A stretch of DNA of 64,000 nucleotides from Lanius collurio (Eukaryota > Chordata > Aves > Passeriformes > Laniidae), in contig JACBWW010000038.1 in assembly GCA_020086605.1 (NCBI GenBank), positions 6,886,250 to 6,950,249 of the forward strand, written 5' to 3'. The notes under the pieces are model-generated. The model saw only the letters and a program-made list of their open reading frames with translations. It was not told the origin of the DNA and ran no database searches. Made by a program: the position numbers and the translations under genes. Of this stretch, positions 34,613-46,562 are shown piece by piece (within the stretch, counting starts at the first letter, position 1; every line of letters begins with the position of its first letter).

Positions 34613-36401
34613 CTTCACAAAGGGCACTCCCCTCTCTCTCAATGAACAACTGTGTAGTCTTGTTACATTTATAAAATGTTCTTTGAGCATGTATCTCCTG
34701 GGACTTTTTAAACATGGCATTAAAGTAGTTTTCTGCTTGTAAAATTACACCTGCCTATGGCCCGTTGAGAGTGGGTGTTCAGAATGCAGTCTCTTCACCA
34801 GGGAAGGATGAAGCATGTTCACTGCTAGATTGCTCAGGTGTTGTAATTGGAATACCCAAATCATGGGCTGAGTTCCTCCTCCTGGAGTCCTGTTGCAACT
34901 TTGAATTACAGACTTTGCTAAAGGTTTTGAAGACAGAAAGCATGACAGGAAGAATAGTAGCAGAACGCGGGGAAGATGAAGATATCAAAGGGAATGGTAC
35001 TGACAGAGGAGAAGTCTGCAGTGATGAGCCTCCTATGGATCTTTTCCTTTCTCTTCCCAGGGTTCAAGAGCTCTCTCCCCAGTAGAAATTTAAAGGGGAA
35101 GCAGTGGGCATTAATACTTCGCACTCATCAAGAGTGGCCCAACAGAGCCCAGGGAAGAGAGAGAGCGAGCTGTAATATACTTCTTTTCTTGCTGACTTCA
35201 GTGAACTTGTCTCACTATGGGTCCCTCTCTTGCTCTTTTAGAATACATCTGAGTTTGGTGCAGCATAAATGTGATTAATTTCCGGTCTGTGTTAAAGAGC
35301 ACAGAGTGGTGTTGTCTTGCTCTTGGGCTTGCTTAGACATACACTTCATGTATCACTTACCTACCATGCAGAATGGTTACAAGGATTAATTAGTTAATGT
35401 TTGTACAGCTCTTCGAAAATGTAATGCACTATTAGGCTTTAGTCTCTGTTTGATGCATGAGTAGAACATCCATTAATCTAATAGAAGTTCCATGCATTCC
35501 TCAAGCAGGGAATACATAAAAGCTAAATATAATTTTAATTATTATTGTATTTCACAATATTCCTTGATCATGCTTTTGTAATTTAGCTTAACTTTTTTTA
35601 ATATATAGATTGCAGAAATAAAAAATGTTCTTCATTTTTAATCTTGCTTTCAAGAACTCCTTTGACCTGAAATAAGCAATCATCCTTTGTTCCTCCTATT
35701 TCATTGTTTTCTTCCCCCTTTTCTATCTTATGCATGGTCTGACCAGAGGTAGGTTTCTGTGTTCTGCAATTGGCAGAAGTATCTTCCTAGCTAAGGAAGC
35801 AGACTCACAACACCTCACACAAATAGTATTTGATTACTCTAATTACAGCGCTGTCACATAGACAGGGGGAAAGAACATTTGCTGGCTTTGTCAAATAGCA
35901 ATGAAATAACCTGCTGTCTGTCTACTGACTTAATGGCTTTAATTGCCAGCGCATAATCAAGATCTGGTGAATTTGTTTGAACATATCAGCAGGCACCAAA
36001 TATTTCAATTAAGATCAAATTGTATAGCTAGTGTTGCTTTACCTAGAGCAGAATTCTGGTAAATTCATGTTTTTGAGGCTCACAAAAGGGTATTTGGCAA
36101 GAGCCAGCATGCAAACTGACAGATAGGTTGTTTCTTCTTTTTTTCAGACTTTGAGTAACCTTCCCCTCTGATGCTACTGGACCCTTGTAGGTGGTTCCCT
36201 TTTATTTTCTTTCAGTCTGTTTTCTTTCTCAGGATGATGTCTCCCAGAAGAGTTCTTGCACTATAAACTTTCTACTGTGAATGAAGTCTGGTTGTGGTAG
36301 GCCATTGAGACAACTGCTTTGGCCCAGAGGAGAGTGTCCCAAACTCTTGAAGGAGGCTTGCTGCAGCATTCTGAGTGGTAGTTTAATAGTCCCTGGAAAA
36401 A
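34613..36401. other. Unique non-coding DNA with MIR-like and CNE-like stretches
   Basis: No supported gene. A MIR-type SINE tail is likely at about 35352-35450. The interval 35.80-36.05 kb has the look of a conserved regulatory element (see findings). Confidence 0.45.
35352..35450 (+). mobile_element. Ancient MIR/CORE-SINE-like 3' fragment
   Basis: The stretch TACCTACCATGC, then ttacaaggattaattagtta and atgtttgtacagctcttcga, follows the order of the 3' half of a MIR-type SINE (acctacct..., gtgaggattaaatgag..., taaagcgctt). There are many substitutions, as expected for a very old element. No promoter half is visible here. Confidence 0.4.
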
Positions 36402-36514
36402 AATCATAAAATCGTACAATATCTGAATTGGAAGGGACCCACAAGGATGAAGTCTAACTCCTAGTCCTGGACAGGACAGCCAAAAAAACCATATGCCTGA
36501 GAGCACTGTCCAAA
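36402..36514 (-). mobile_element. Short CR1 LINE 3' end
   Basis: The plus strand reads AATCATAAAATCGTACAATATC, then gaattggaagggacccacaa, aactcctagtcctggacagg, and tgcctgagagcactgtccaa. This is a minus-strand CR1 terminus with the compact final 110 bp typical of a distinct CR1 subfamily. It is truncated immediately before an AAAAG-rich simple stretch (36514-36540). Confidence 0.85.
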
Positions 36515-39500
36515 AAGAAAAGAAAAGAAAAAAGGAAAAGCTGTGGCCTGGCACACCAAAGGTGGTCTGTTTCTTCCATGTAAATGTTGATAGAGCTTTT
36601 TTTCCCGTTTGTCACTCATCCTCTTGCCAGAACAGTCTTTTTCAAGAAATCAATCCCTTTCCTATAGCCAGTGGATGATACAAGAATTTGGAATAAATGC
36701 TTGAATTATGTTCAGCTTTCAGAGATGATTTTGTCCTAAACGGTCAGAAGGCACTTTATTTTCCTCAAAGCCTCAATCAAAGATTTTTGTTCTATCTTTG
36801 AAGGATTCTTCCTTCAGGGACTCACACCCATTCAACCAGATCATTAGCAGCTTCTTAAGCACAGAAGAACAGGCCCTTTTGATAAAATCTGCAAGGCCCT
36901 GAGCCAGACTTGCCTTTACTCCTTCATTATAGGCTGAAACAGGAGCCTTGCACTTCTCTGAGTCTGCTTTGAGCACTGGATCCCGTAGAATACCCTTACC
37001 TGTCCTGTTCATATTTAATCACGACATTTGAAAAGACCCAGCTGGGCCAGGTTATGCCTGTTTACCTCATCAGTTTTATTTTCGCTACATAGTTGAATTT
37101 CCTGGTTTATTTGTGTGGTTCCTATGGCTTGTTGCTTGGCAGGTATTACTCTGGATTGGTGGGTGGATTTTCTAGGCACCAAGGCTTCTCACTTAAATGA
37201 TCGTGTTAGTTTTTGTGTTAAAATTGATGCATCGACACCAAGAGAAATGAGCTTTGCTTGTCTATATGTTGTTATCTATTATGCTCTTTTACCTTCATCC
37301 ACATACTACTCAATGCAGCTTTGTCACCAAGACATAGCTATGACCTGTCTTCTCCCTGCCTTCATAAGCCATGTAATTTTAGGGATCATGCTCAGCAGAC
37401 ATGCACTCAAAAGATGGAATGCAGAAAATCATAAGTTCCTTCTGTTTGTTCTGAAGGATCTTTAGAAAGTTGTACCCACCCCCTGCTTAGTTCTGGCAAA
37501 GCTGGAGTCATTCTGTGTTTAGTGGGAGCTGGCAGCGCTCCACAACTGTCTAGATCAGACCTGGAGCTCGAGAGCTAAAAACAACCAAAATGCAGAGATG
37601 ATGTATGACATTTATATTTGAAGAACGGCAGAATATTAAGCCAGAGTTTCCTTCATATATAAATGAAGGTTATATATATATATATATATAAAGTTGAAGA
37701 GAAGAAACCTAGACCACTAAATGCTGCTACCAGTTTTGTTTCTTTTGGATGTGCGTGTGGACATGCTTCAATAAGTTTACAATATTGTAATGGGTTCTAT
37801 ATATGGATATTTTAAAGGTGGTATCGTAGTAGTAATAATAGGGTAGGGCAGAGATGCTGAGCAAGATCAGTGGGCTTGCACATTGATGAAGTCAAAGAGT
37901 AGGAGGAATGAGGAGGGCTTGTGAGAGTACATCCTTTGTGCTTCCTACCCTTGAATAGAAATTTACCTGAATTCAGGAAACTTGAATCACAAAGAAACCA
38001 GCATTAAAAAAAAATTAAAATCAGATATTCTTTAAATTTCTTTCTTTTATTTCTTTCCTAGATACTCAATTTCATTGCCCAGCTTAAATAACTTATGTAT
38101 CAGTCACACAGTTGCACTGTTCTCATTGATATCACACAGAATAATGTGATTAATAATGTGATTATGGACTTTCCATCTCTACCAATGAAGAAGATGCTGG
38201 GATAGCAGCTGCCTAACCATTGCACATAAGAGCCACCACCACTGTGATGGACAAGGAACAGTCTGTGATCCCTATTTTGGAAGCAGAAAAATAACAAAAG
38301 AAAACAGAGGTTTCCCACTTTGTTCTTTTGCTAGTGCGCTTTCTATTTTCTGTGTTTACTAATATGGTGCTATATAGGTAGCCCAGTAAGAACTTCCATG
38401 TTATGAAGTCCATCTTCATTTTCTGCTACATAAATATCTACCCTTTGGAGGATGCTACTTCTATTGGTTTTCCATTTCTCTGTTGGTTTTCCATTTCACT
38501 GGTTGACTGTAAGCATCAGTGTTATTAAAAGAACAAGCCAGATGCTTGGAAAGGGTAAAGCAGCACAGTAAAGCAGCTGCTTCTGCTTTTGCCACCTGAG
38601 ACCCTCTTGTTATCTTTTTTTATTTGTCTACCCTCTGTGCATTTTGTAGTTCTGAGCAAACTTTCTCAATGTTGTTATTGGCAGTTATATCTTCATTAGT
38701 TTCTGTCTTGCCTGTAATTGTTTCCAGCATTCCTGCCTTGTTTATTTCTGTTCAAGAGCTGTAAGCTTCAGTAATTTTTCAAGTTGTCATCTCACACTTC
38801 CAAAATCACCAGATTTCTTTCATTTGCGAAAGTGCAGTCTTTGAAGTGTCTTTTACTTCCTGCAAAGAGATTACATCCAGCTTTTTAAAAAACTTAAAAG
38901 TCCTGTTTCCTTCTAATTATTTTCCCCAATAAGAATTAGTCTGCGCTGGTGCAAGATGTGTGTCTTTGGGAGCTCTGCTAGGTAGTGGTGTAGTTAGAAG
39001 CTCTGCTCTCGGTCTGTGTCCTCTTTAATATTAATGAGGTGTAGGGATTGTGGATAGCAGATGTGTGAAATCCTGAATGTTTTTACATTGCCTTTTAAAT
39101 TCAGTCAAAAATAGTACTGCTGAAATGCTCCTACCATAAAGAATTGTTGGGGATGCATGTGCTTGGGTGGTGAGAAAGGTAGCAGAGAGCTTGCAACAAG
39201 TGAGGTGGAACAGAGCAGGGATAGGCACTACCAAGGTCAGATTCTTCAGTGTTCACTCCACTATTTTGATTATTTTTGTAATTCTCATTTTATTTTTGCT
39301 GATGAAATTTCTTGTTGGATGCCCTTCCCTGGAAAACTTAGTAATTTTCCTACATAATTAATATTCAGATATAAAAAAAACTATTACAGTCTAAATGATG
39401 AATAGATGCTAATTTATACATATATACATATACTCAGAATGCCTAATTAATGATCTTCTGTGTCAGTCACGGATATGCAAATGGTAATATTTTGCGAGTC

Positions 39501-42500
39501 TTATAATAATTGTGTTGCCCTGCTGGCTTCAGTTCGGAGTAATGTTTTTACTGCAATTTAGGAAGGGATAAAAAAGAGACTGAGCAACAAGGCAGTAAAG
39601 AACACAACTGCTGTGCTGATCAATCAAAACCAGGTAGATCCTGGTTGTTTTCAAGGGTGCCAGAGGCATTTCTGGAGCAGGAACTAAGTTAAGAGGATCC
39701 AAGTAGCTCTCTGGAGGGCTCACCTATCCCTGTCCACTATAAAGAGGGCTATGTTCAGTATACCTTACTGGACTAATGCCTGAAGTAATGTTTGGAGCTC
39801 TTCATGAACCCATCATTTCTCATTTTTCTTTCTCTTTGCCATTGATGCAGATGTTCTTCAAACAGTAAAAGATGCAGTGTATTTTATTAGAGTTTTTGAG
39901 TATGTTTTGCTACATAAATAATTCTACTCTCTGTAATTATGGAGGACATTAATAAAAATAATTATTTTCTCCTGTGATACATACAGCACTGAATTGCTCC
40001 AAATCTGCAAGTCCCAGGACTGGGACAAAGGAAAGTGGACAATGTTAGTCATTGTTATGTCTGTCTTTTTGGTATTTTGGACTGAAAACAGCTGTGAGGG
40101 TGGAAAAATCTAATCCAGAAAAATTTCATACAATTACTAGCCTTGGAAAATATACATTTTTTTTAAAAAATAAATGAAGCAAGCTTGTTTCTAGCCCTCC
40201 AGCACTTGTATCAGGGTTCGGTATGGGCTGAGGGTTTTATCACATCCCAGGTACTTTTTAAAGGTCTCCCTTTTGTTCCCTTTATTCCATGGTGAAATTA
40301 GTTTGTATTGTTTCACCTGAAGCTGTGTCTGTAAGCAGAAGGTTGTGATTGTGCCACAACCCAGGAAAAAGACGGGCTGAATGTCGCTTTGAGGAAACTC
40401 AGATCTTGCCTCCAATAAGGAGAGTTCATCGCTCTGCTATCGGCACAACTCTTAAATCACCGCTGGGATTTGCAAGGAGTTCACAGCAGAATAACTGAAA
40501 TCATGGCTCTGAATTGATCCTGTGGGCTGGGATGTTGGACTCTGCCTGGAGAAGCTACTGATTCTCAACACACAGCCTCAGAGGATAGGGAGGTGGTGTG
40601 AGATGTACTGCTGTGCTTTTTCTTCCCTCACACAGGTTATGACCATTGTGACACAGGGATCCAGTTCTTCTCCATGATAGCTGGGTTACCTTGGTCCTTA
40701 CTGCTGCAGGATTGCAAAGTTGGAGTCTGCGCCTCCTGACATTTCTACTTCTACTTCTCCTCTTTGCAGGCTTGCATTGGCATTGTGGTCACTTTTAGCC
40801 ATGTCAGCACATTGAAAATTGCTTACAGTAAACACCAAAGGCATGCGTGCCTGCTACTGAAGAAAAAAGAAACAACCACAAGGAAAACAGCCCTGGGTGA
40901 ACAGTGGATTTGCTCACTGTTAAATGTTCACAGCTTCCACACACAGCCTGGAGCCTTCTACTAAATAGAAGGCTTGGAATTTTGTTTTTAAAGGACATTG
41001 ATACAGGCTGTGGCACTGCTCAATTTTCCACGTGACTTTTGGTATATGCAGTAGGAGGGAGGTTCATCCTGCATGGTGCTGTACAGAACAGGAGAAGTAT
41101 TAAGACTTCCAAGAAGAACAGCAGCTGTAGGCATGCGGGATTCTGGGTGTTATGTCGGGAAATTTGGCTGTCCATCCACAAGATAGCCTGAGGGTCAAAG
41201 TGGGACACACAGATCCGATGGTCTGTGCCGTCACTGTCATGTCCACCTTCAGGAAGGTGAATGATGTAGTGTGCAGATCAGCACATTAAATGCTGTGCAC
41301 TGCAGCAGGCCTGCATTTTGCACAGATTAAATGCTGGGAAAGGGTGGGCAGGAAAAGGTATATCCTTGGGATTATCCAGGGTCACATAGACTGGGGAAAC
41401 ACGCTTCTGTTGTAAGTACCTGAGCACATCCCAATATTTGGTAATATTGCCAGGGTATTCCCATGTTCTTGTAGCTCTCCTGTAGGTTCAGTGTGGCCTG
41501 GTTAGCGATCAGGGATGGAGCTGAAGAGCTGGACTCTGCTTCTGCCAAGCTTGCCTGGGTGCTGCACAGGTCTATGGAATTGGCCACAAAGCCCAGAGCC
41601 CAGCTTTTACAGAGTGCAAGGAGGAGCAGGCTGGACTCAATCAAAAATGGATTTTTGCTGGGAGCACATTGCTATTTTTATAGTTTACCCAGCTGCTTTG
41701 GAGCCATTACAGCTGTCTGAAGCAGTAGCAGTGCACACCCTGAAAACACTCAATCCTGCCTGGTGTTGTCCAACCTCAGAGCTATGTCCACCTCTTCAGA
41801 GGGTTTTGTCAGTAGCCACTTACTCACCCACGAGAAGTTCCAGCAACATGGGCATTGCCATGGAGAATGACCCCAGAGCTTCCTTCCTCTTTGTTTTGCA
41901 CCAGAAATGGTACAGGATGCAAATGAGAAGACCTGCAACCTGGACCAGAAACATATAGATAAAACACAGGCTAGAGTTCCATTTCTCCAAAGTTAAAAGA
42001 AAGTTTGTTTGTGGAAATTATTAGTTATTCTGCCATCAGATGATGCAGTTAGGATTTGGAGCTGATCTATATTAATGAAAGGAATGAGAAGGAGGTGTCT
42101 TTACAAACAAACTGTAGGCCTGCTGGTAGATAAACACAGATACTAATAGGTGAAAGAAGCAATGCAAGGAACCACAAATTCCATAGGAATTCCACTAATT
42201 GACCCAGACTGTTGCTTACCCAAGGCGATGCTAAATTCCTGGACTTCAAGAAAAAGAACAGAGACACAAAGAAAAATAAGGGGGGAGGGATGCACATTAG
42301 AAGGGGGTCTGTATTAGGCGATTCAGGAAGCCTAAACCTCTCAAGTACCTCAGCCTATGGGGAAAAAGAGAAGGAAATGTGGCTGGGATATTAGGATAGA
42401 ACAGAGGCTGCATCCTCTAGCAATTTGAGAGACCCCAGGGGAAATGCCCCATGGCATGTCCCTTTATTCTAATAAAGTTACAGGACTCCTTTGTCTCTTT

Positions 42501-45500
42501 TTTGGACATAAAACATCTGATATTGTGGTTTATTTTTCCTGACATTAAGAATACCTTAATTAAGAAGATGGTTTCCAAACTCAGTTTAAATTTGGTGTGG
42601 TCTCATTCATGCCTGTCAGTCACGTTGCATTTTAGTATGAGCTAGTCCAAGCTGGCTTAAATCTCTGCCTTAGACTGAATTAAAGAAAGACAATCCAAAG
42701 CTGATGGAGTCCTTACTGCCTTCCCAGCTCAAGGTAAAACACCATGAATAGCAGTTGCTGGAAGCTGGGCAAAGAGATCAATATTAGGGGAAAAGTCAAG
42801 GGTTAGGGGGATTTGTCTTTGTGTTGTGTGTGTGTGACTGCCTTCTTGAGCCAACGGGCCTGGCAGAGGCTGCTATTCCTGCCTGTAAGTAGGGGAGGCT
42901 CTGCTCTGAGCACTGTGTAGGAAAGGAATAAACCAACCAACATTATTGACACCAGAGAATACATTAAATCCTTGCTGTAAAGTTCCCTGCACTGGAACCC
43001 CAAATATGTCTTAAAGAATCACTAGGTGGAGACAGGCATATACTGACTAATTTTGTAAATCTTGCATTAGAAAGGGGGTTGTACATTGGAGAGCCTTCTG
43101 CTATATTTAGAATGAAACTCCATGCTCCCACTGTCAGGATGGGAGCTTAATTACAGTGTGCTGCAAACTTTGCTTTTGTGAAGGATATTTTTCTGTACTG
43201 CTTGCTTCAAAAAGCACAGTTTTGCTGCTATTTTTATGATGCTTTTGCAACAGTAGCAGGAGTTTAAATGGGTTAGGTGAAACTTGAGAAGGATTCTCTG
43301 ACAAAACCAGCGATAGTGTCTGTGGTTCCTAGCGTGGAACTTCTCACCAGCTGAAATGAATCAATGTCAGGAGGAAGCTGTAGCAGGTTGCTGTTGCTTT
43401 TTTTCCTTACTTTTTACTTTTTTCCACTTCCTGCAACTTGCAGTTCACCTTTTTATTGCACCCCAAATTATCTGCTCAGATTTTTAACATGGATTCATAT
43501 TTGCTAGTTATGAGTGGGTAGCTACTAGAGAATTGCAATAGAAAAATAGAACTAATAAGTTTAGCAAGTTTTACATCCAAAAACAATGAAAAGGTGCACA
43601 TGATTCAGCCTCCCTGCCTTAAGAGATAGCTGCTATTTGCTTACAAGAATTGTCAAACTCTAAGAGGACTTCTGTCCTTATGGAATTGGGATGCATTGTG
43701 CAGAGGCCAGCATGTTTTGCTGCAGGGAGTAGTGCTGTGTGGTGTGGTGGTGGTGAAGAGCTTTTGGGGCGGGTGTAAGACATGAACAGCAAAGGATCTT
43801 AAGGCTGCAGAGAAAAATGTTTAGAAACAGAAAAGAAGGAAGATTTGGGGGAAATGAGGACTGGGTGGTCTGTGTTTGTTTTTTCTTAAGGACTCTTTCC
43901 CTCATTCAGTGGAGTTATCTGTCTTCTTGAGCTGTATGTGCATACAAGGTAACTTGTGGTGGGAAAGAGTTATGGTTTAAGCAGCATAAAAACCTTGACC
44001 TCTCCCCAAACAGTCTACGTCGAGGGATACATATTTCTTACTCGAGCAGCACAACTTGCATAATTCTGTGTGTTTCTGAGGGTAAGGATTACAGCCTAAA
44101 TTATATTGACACCTTTCAGAAAGTTCTCAAATGTGATGCAGGACTGAGTTCCTGTTGGAGTTACTCCAAGAAATCTGCATCGCTGCTGTTAGCATTCTGC
44201 TGCAGGAGAAGGTTTCAGTGTTTTGAAACAGTCATATGCTGGGGGAAGTAAAGCAGAGCCAAGGTATGCTGAGCTGTCTGGTCAAACAAAGGAATTTGAA
44301 AGTCCAAATTCAGTCTGCACCTAGGAAAAGATTCCCTAAAGAAACAAAGTATTTCAAAGTGAGCAGCATCTGCCCACCTTTTAAAAAAATTATTTTAATA
44401 TTGATTAAAGCTGTCATAAAGTGGAAAAAACCTCATTTTTTAATGGTAGCAGAGAAGTTTTCTAGAAAATATTAATTTGTCAACATGTTGTACACTAAAA
44501 AGTAAATATGACATAACCTGCTAGAAAAAACATTATTTTCACTTCCGCAAATAGTAATGTAAATGTTAAATTTGCTTTTATTTCCCCTTCTTGGTTTTTA
44601 AAAGGAAAATAAAATAATTGGCCAGATATCTTTGAGATTTGATGATAGGGTACACAGTACAGAAGCTTGACACCTGCTACAAAGTCTTCTTTCTGCAAAA
44701 GCTTTTATAATGTAACAATATAAATTCATCTATCTAGGGTAAACTCTCTTCCATTCCCATGAGACTGTCACATGGTGTAAGGATTCTACTGAGACTGCTC
44801 CCCCTATGAGCAGAAAATGTGCGTAAGTGGCATTTGCAAAATCCCAAAAGAGAGAAACTCTAGTTGGAAATAATAATAATTGAAAACATTTTTAATTCAG
44901 CCAGAGCCATTCTCAAAGACATTCCACCAATTTACTAGAATATTACTGCTCCATAAGAACCCCAGTGGCTGGGCATGGGTTAAATAATTCAGGATCAGAA
45001 GGTGGTATTTTGCCTGTGTGCTGTTTCTTGGCTTTAAGAGTATCATGGCTGCCCTCCTGTGACAAGGGTGCTCATTTCCTACAGAAAGGATAAAAAGCTT
45101 CCTCACTTTCTGAAATACTGAAGGTCCCTCAGTTTTCAGAAGCTTGCCTGAGTAGAGCTGCTATCTGAAAGTCAAACAAATAATCCTTACTTGTCCCTGC
45201 TTTCCCTGTGATTTGGGCCTCTTAGCTCAAGCAATACTTCGTACAGCGAAGGAAATAATTGGTTGAGTTGCGTTTATTAATTATGGACCAGATTTTGACA
45301 TTCCAGCTCTTTGCTTATTTACTCTACAACAATGTAAAAACAAAGCCAAAACCTTTATAATCTGGTTTTCTTTATTGACAGTGTGCCAGAACAAAGTGGC
45401 ATCATCTGGGAAAGTAGAATGAATATTTTGCCTAGAACAATTCTGGTGTGTTTATGTTTTTTAAACATAGCCTGAGATGTTAAAATCTTTTCTGTTAGTG

Positions 45501-45944
45501 AGATCTAGGCATTAGTCTTTACACAATTCTTGCTGCAGTTAAGAATTACGTAACAATCTGATTGTTATCAATAACAAGGATAAACTAGTAAGGATTAACA
45601 GAATATTTGTCCAGAAAAAAGGAGACAAAAAGGTTGTCTTGTCTTTCTGTGCAATGTGTAGAGAAAGCTCTTCCACAGAGACCAAAGCTTTTGGAAGAGA
45701 ACGGATTGAAGTGGTTGATTTAATGTAGCTTCACAGAATAAATGTTTTGACTAATACCTTCCCCAGGTCATTAAGTATATGGTAAAGCAGAGTTTCTTTG
45801 CTATAGTCTGTTCCATTGCCATGAAGGCACTTCCATGAATTTGAGTGCTTGTTGCTGAGAAATACTGACTTACTGAAGCAGTCTGGGCAAAGGGCTTCAT
45901 ACACAGAACATTTTATCTCCTGTTGGTCTCCATCCCATCTCTTC
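36515..45944. other. Long unique non-coding stretch
   Basis: No gene or mobile element can be supported over 9.4 kb. Minor features are a TA repeat at 37670-37691, a TATACATA patch at about 39415-39432, a short GT run near 42823-42837, and open frames on both strands around 41.0-42.0 kb. Two of the minus-strand frames look somewhat protein-like (see findings). The base composition stays AT-rich and no CpG-rich promoter is present. Confidence 0.45.
37670..37691. repeat. (TA)11 microsatellite
   Basis: An uninterrupted TA repeat directly downstream of a small perfect hairpin CCTTCAT-ATATAA-ATGAAGG (37650-37669). Cruciform or hairpin extrusion is possible for such DNA. Confidence 0.85.
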
Positions 45945-46562
45945 TCTCTAAAGGTCTAACGTCGCTCTGTGCTTTTTCCACGAGCTCTGGCGTACTCTCA
46001 GTCCGAGGAAAATGCAGCTTTACTTCTGCAGCGTCGTGGCTGCAACTTCACCAGCATGAAAAGCACAGGCTGGGCGCACTCATTGGTTCCTCTACAGAAG
46101 GAGGCACGGCAGGGATTGATCGTCCAAATCCCCGTTAAACCAGAAGGCAGAGGAAGAGAGAGGGGCTTCTGGTTTGGGTTCCAACAGGTTTATTGTCAGA
46201 GGGTCCAGTGACCAGACATGAACCTGACCCCGAGCCAGATTCCAAAGCCCCGGGCTCACCCCTCATCACAGTTTTGTCAGAGTGTAACCAGGCAGGGAAA
46301 AGGAAGACAACCAATGAAATACAACCCAGGGGGAGCATACAATTCAACAAGAACCAATGGGGAAAACCAGGAGGCAGGAGATACAGCAGGGAGCTAATGA
46401 ACAACTGAGTAAAACCCAGCTTTCCAGAACAGGGGTGGCAGTTTGGGTCCGGTTGTCACCCAGGGGGGTGGAGTTTAGGCTTCTGGGCCGCCCACCGACC
46501 CATTCTCTGACTCGCTCTCCTGGGGAAACTCAACCCATGGGAGGACTCGGGATTGATTGACA
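45945..46562 (-). mobile_element. LTR, family E (endogenous retrovirus), antisense
   Basis: On the minus strand the LTR starts TGTCAATCAATCCCGAGTC at 46562 and carries a polyadenylation signal AATAAA (complement of 46189-46194) within ctctgacaataaacctgttg. It continues into CpG-bearing U5-like DNA down to about 45.95 kb. The CpG density and GC content contrast sharply with the AT-rich flanks. The 3' boundary is uncertain: no TG...CA pair with matching target duplications could be found, so it may be a truncated LTR or part of a broken provirus. The family differs from A-D by its termini. Confidence 0.6.

Noticed and set aside
41515..41958. 147-codon plus-strand open frame
   Set aside because: It overlaps more protein-like frames on the opposite strand and is cysteine/tryptophan-rich in a way typical of spurious translation.
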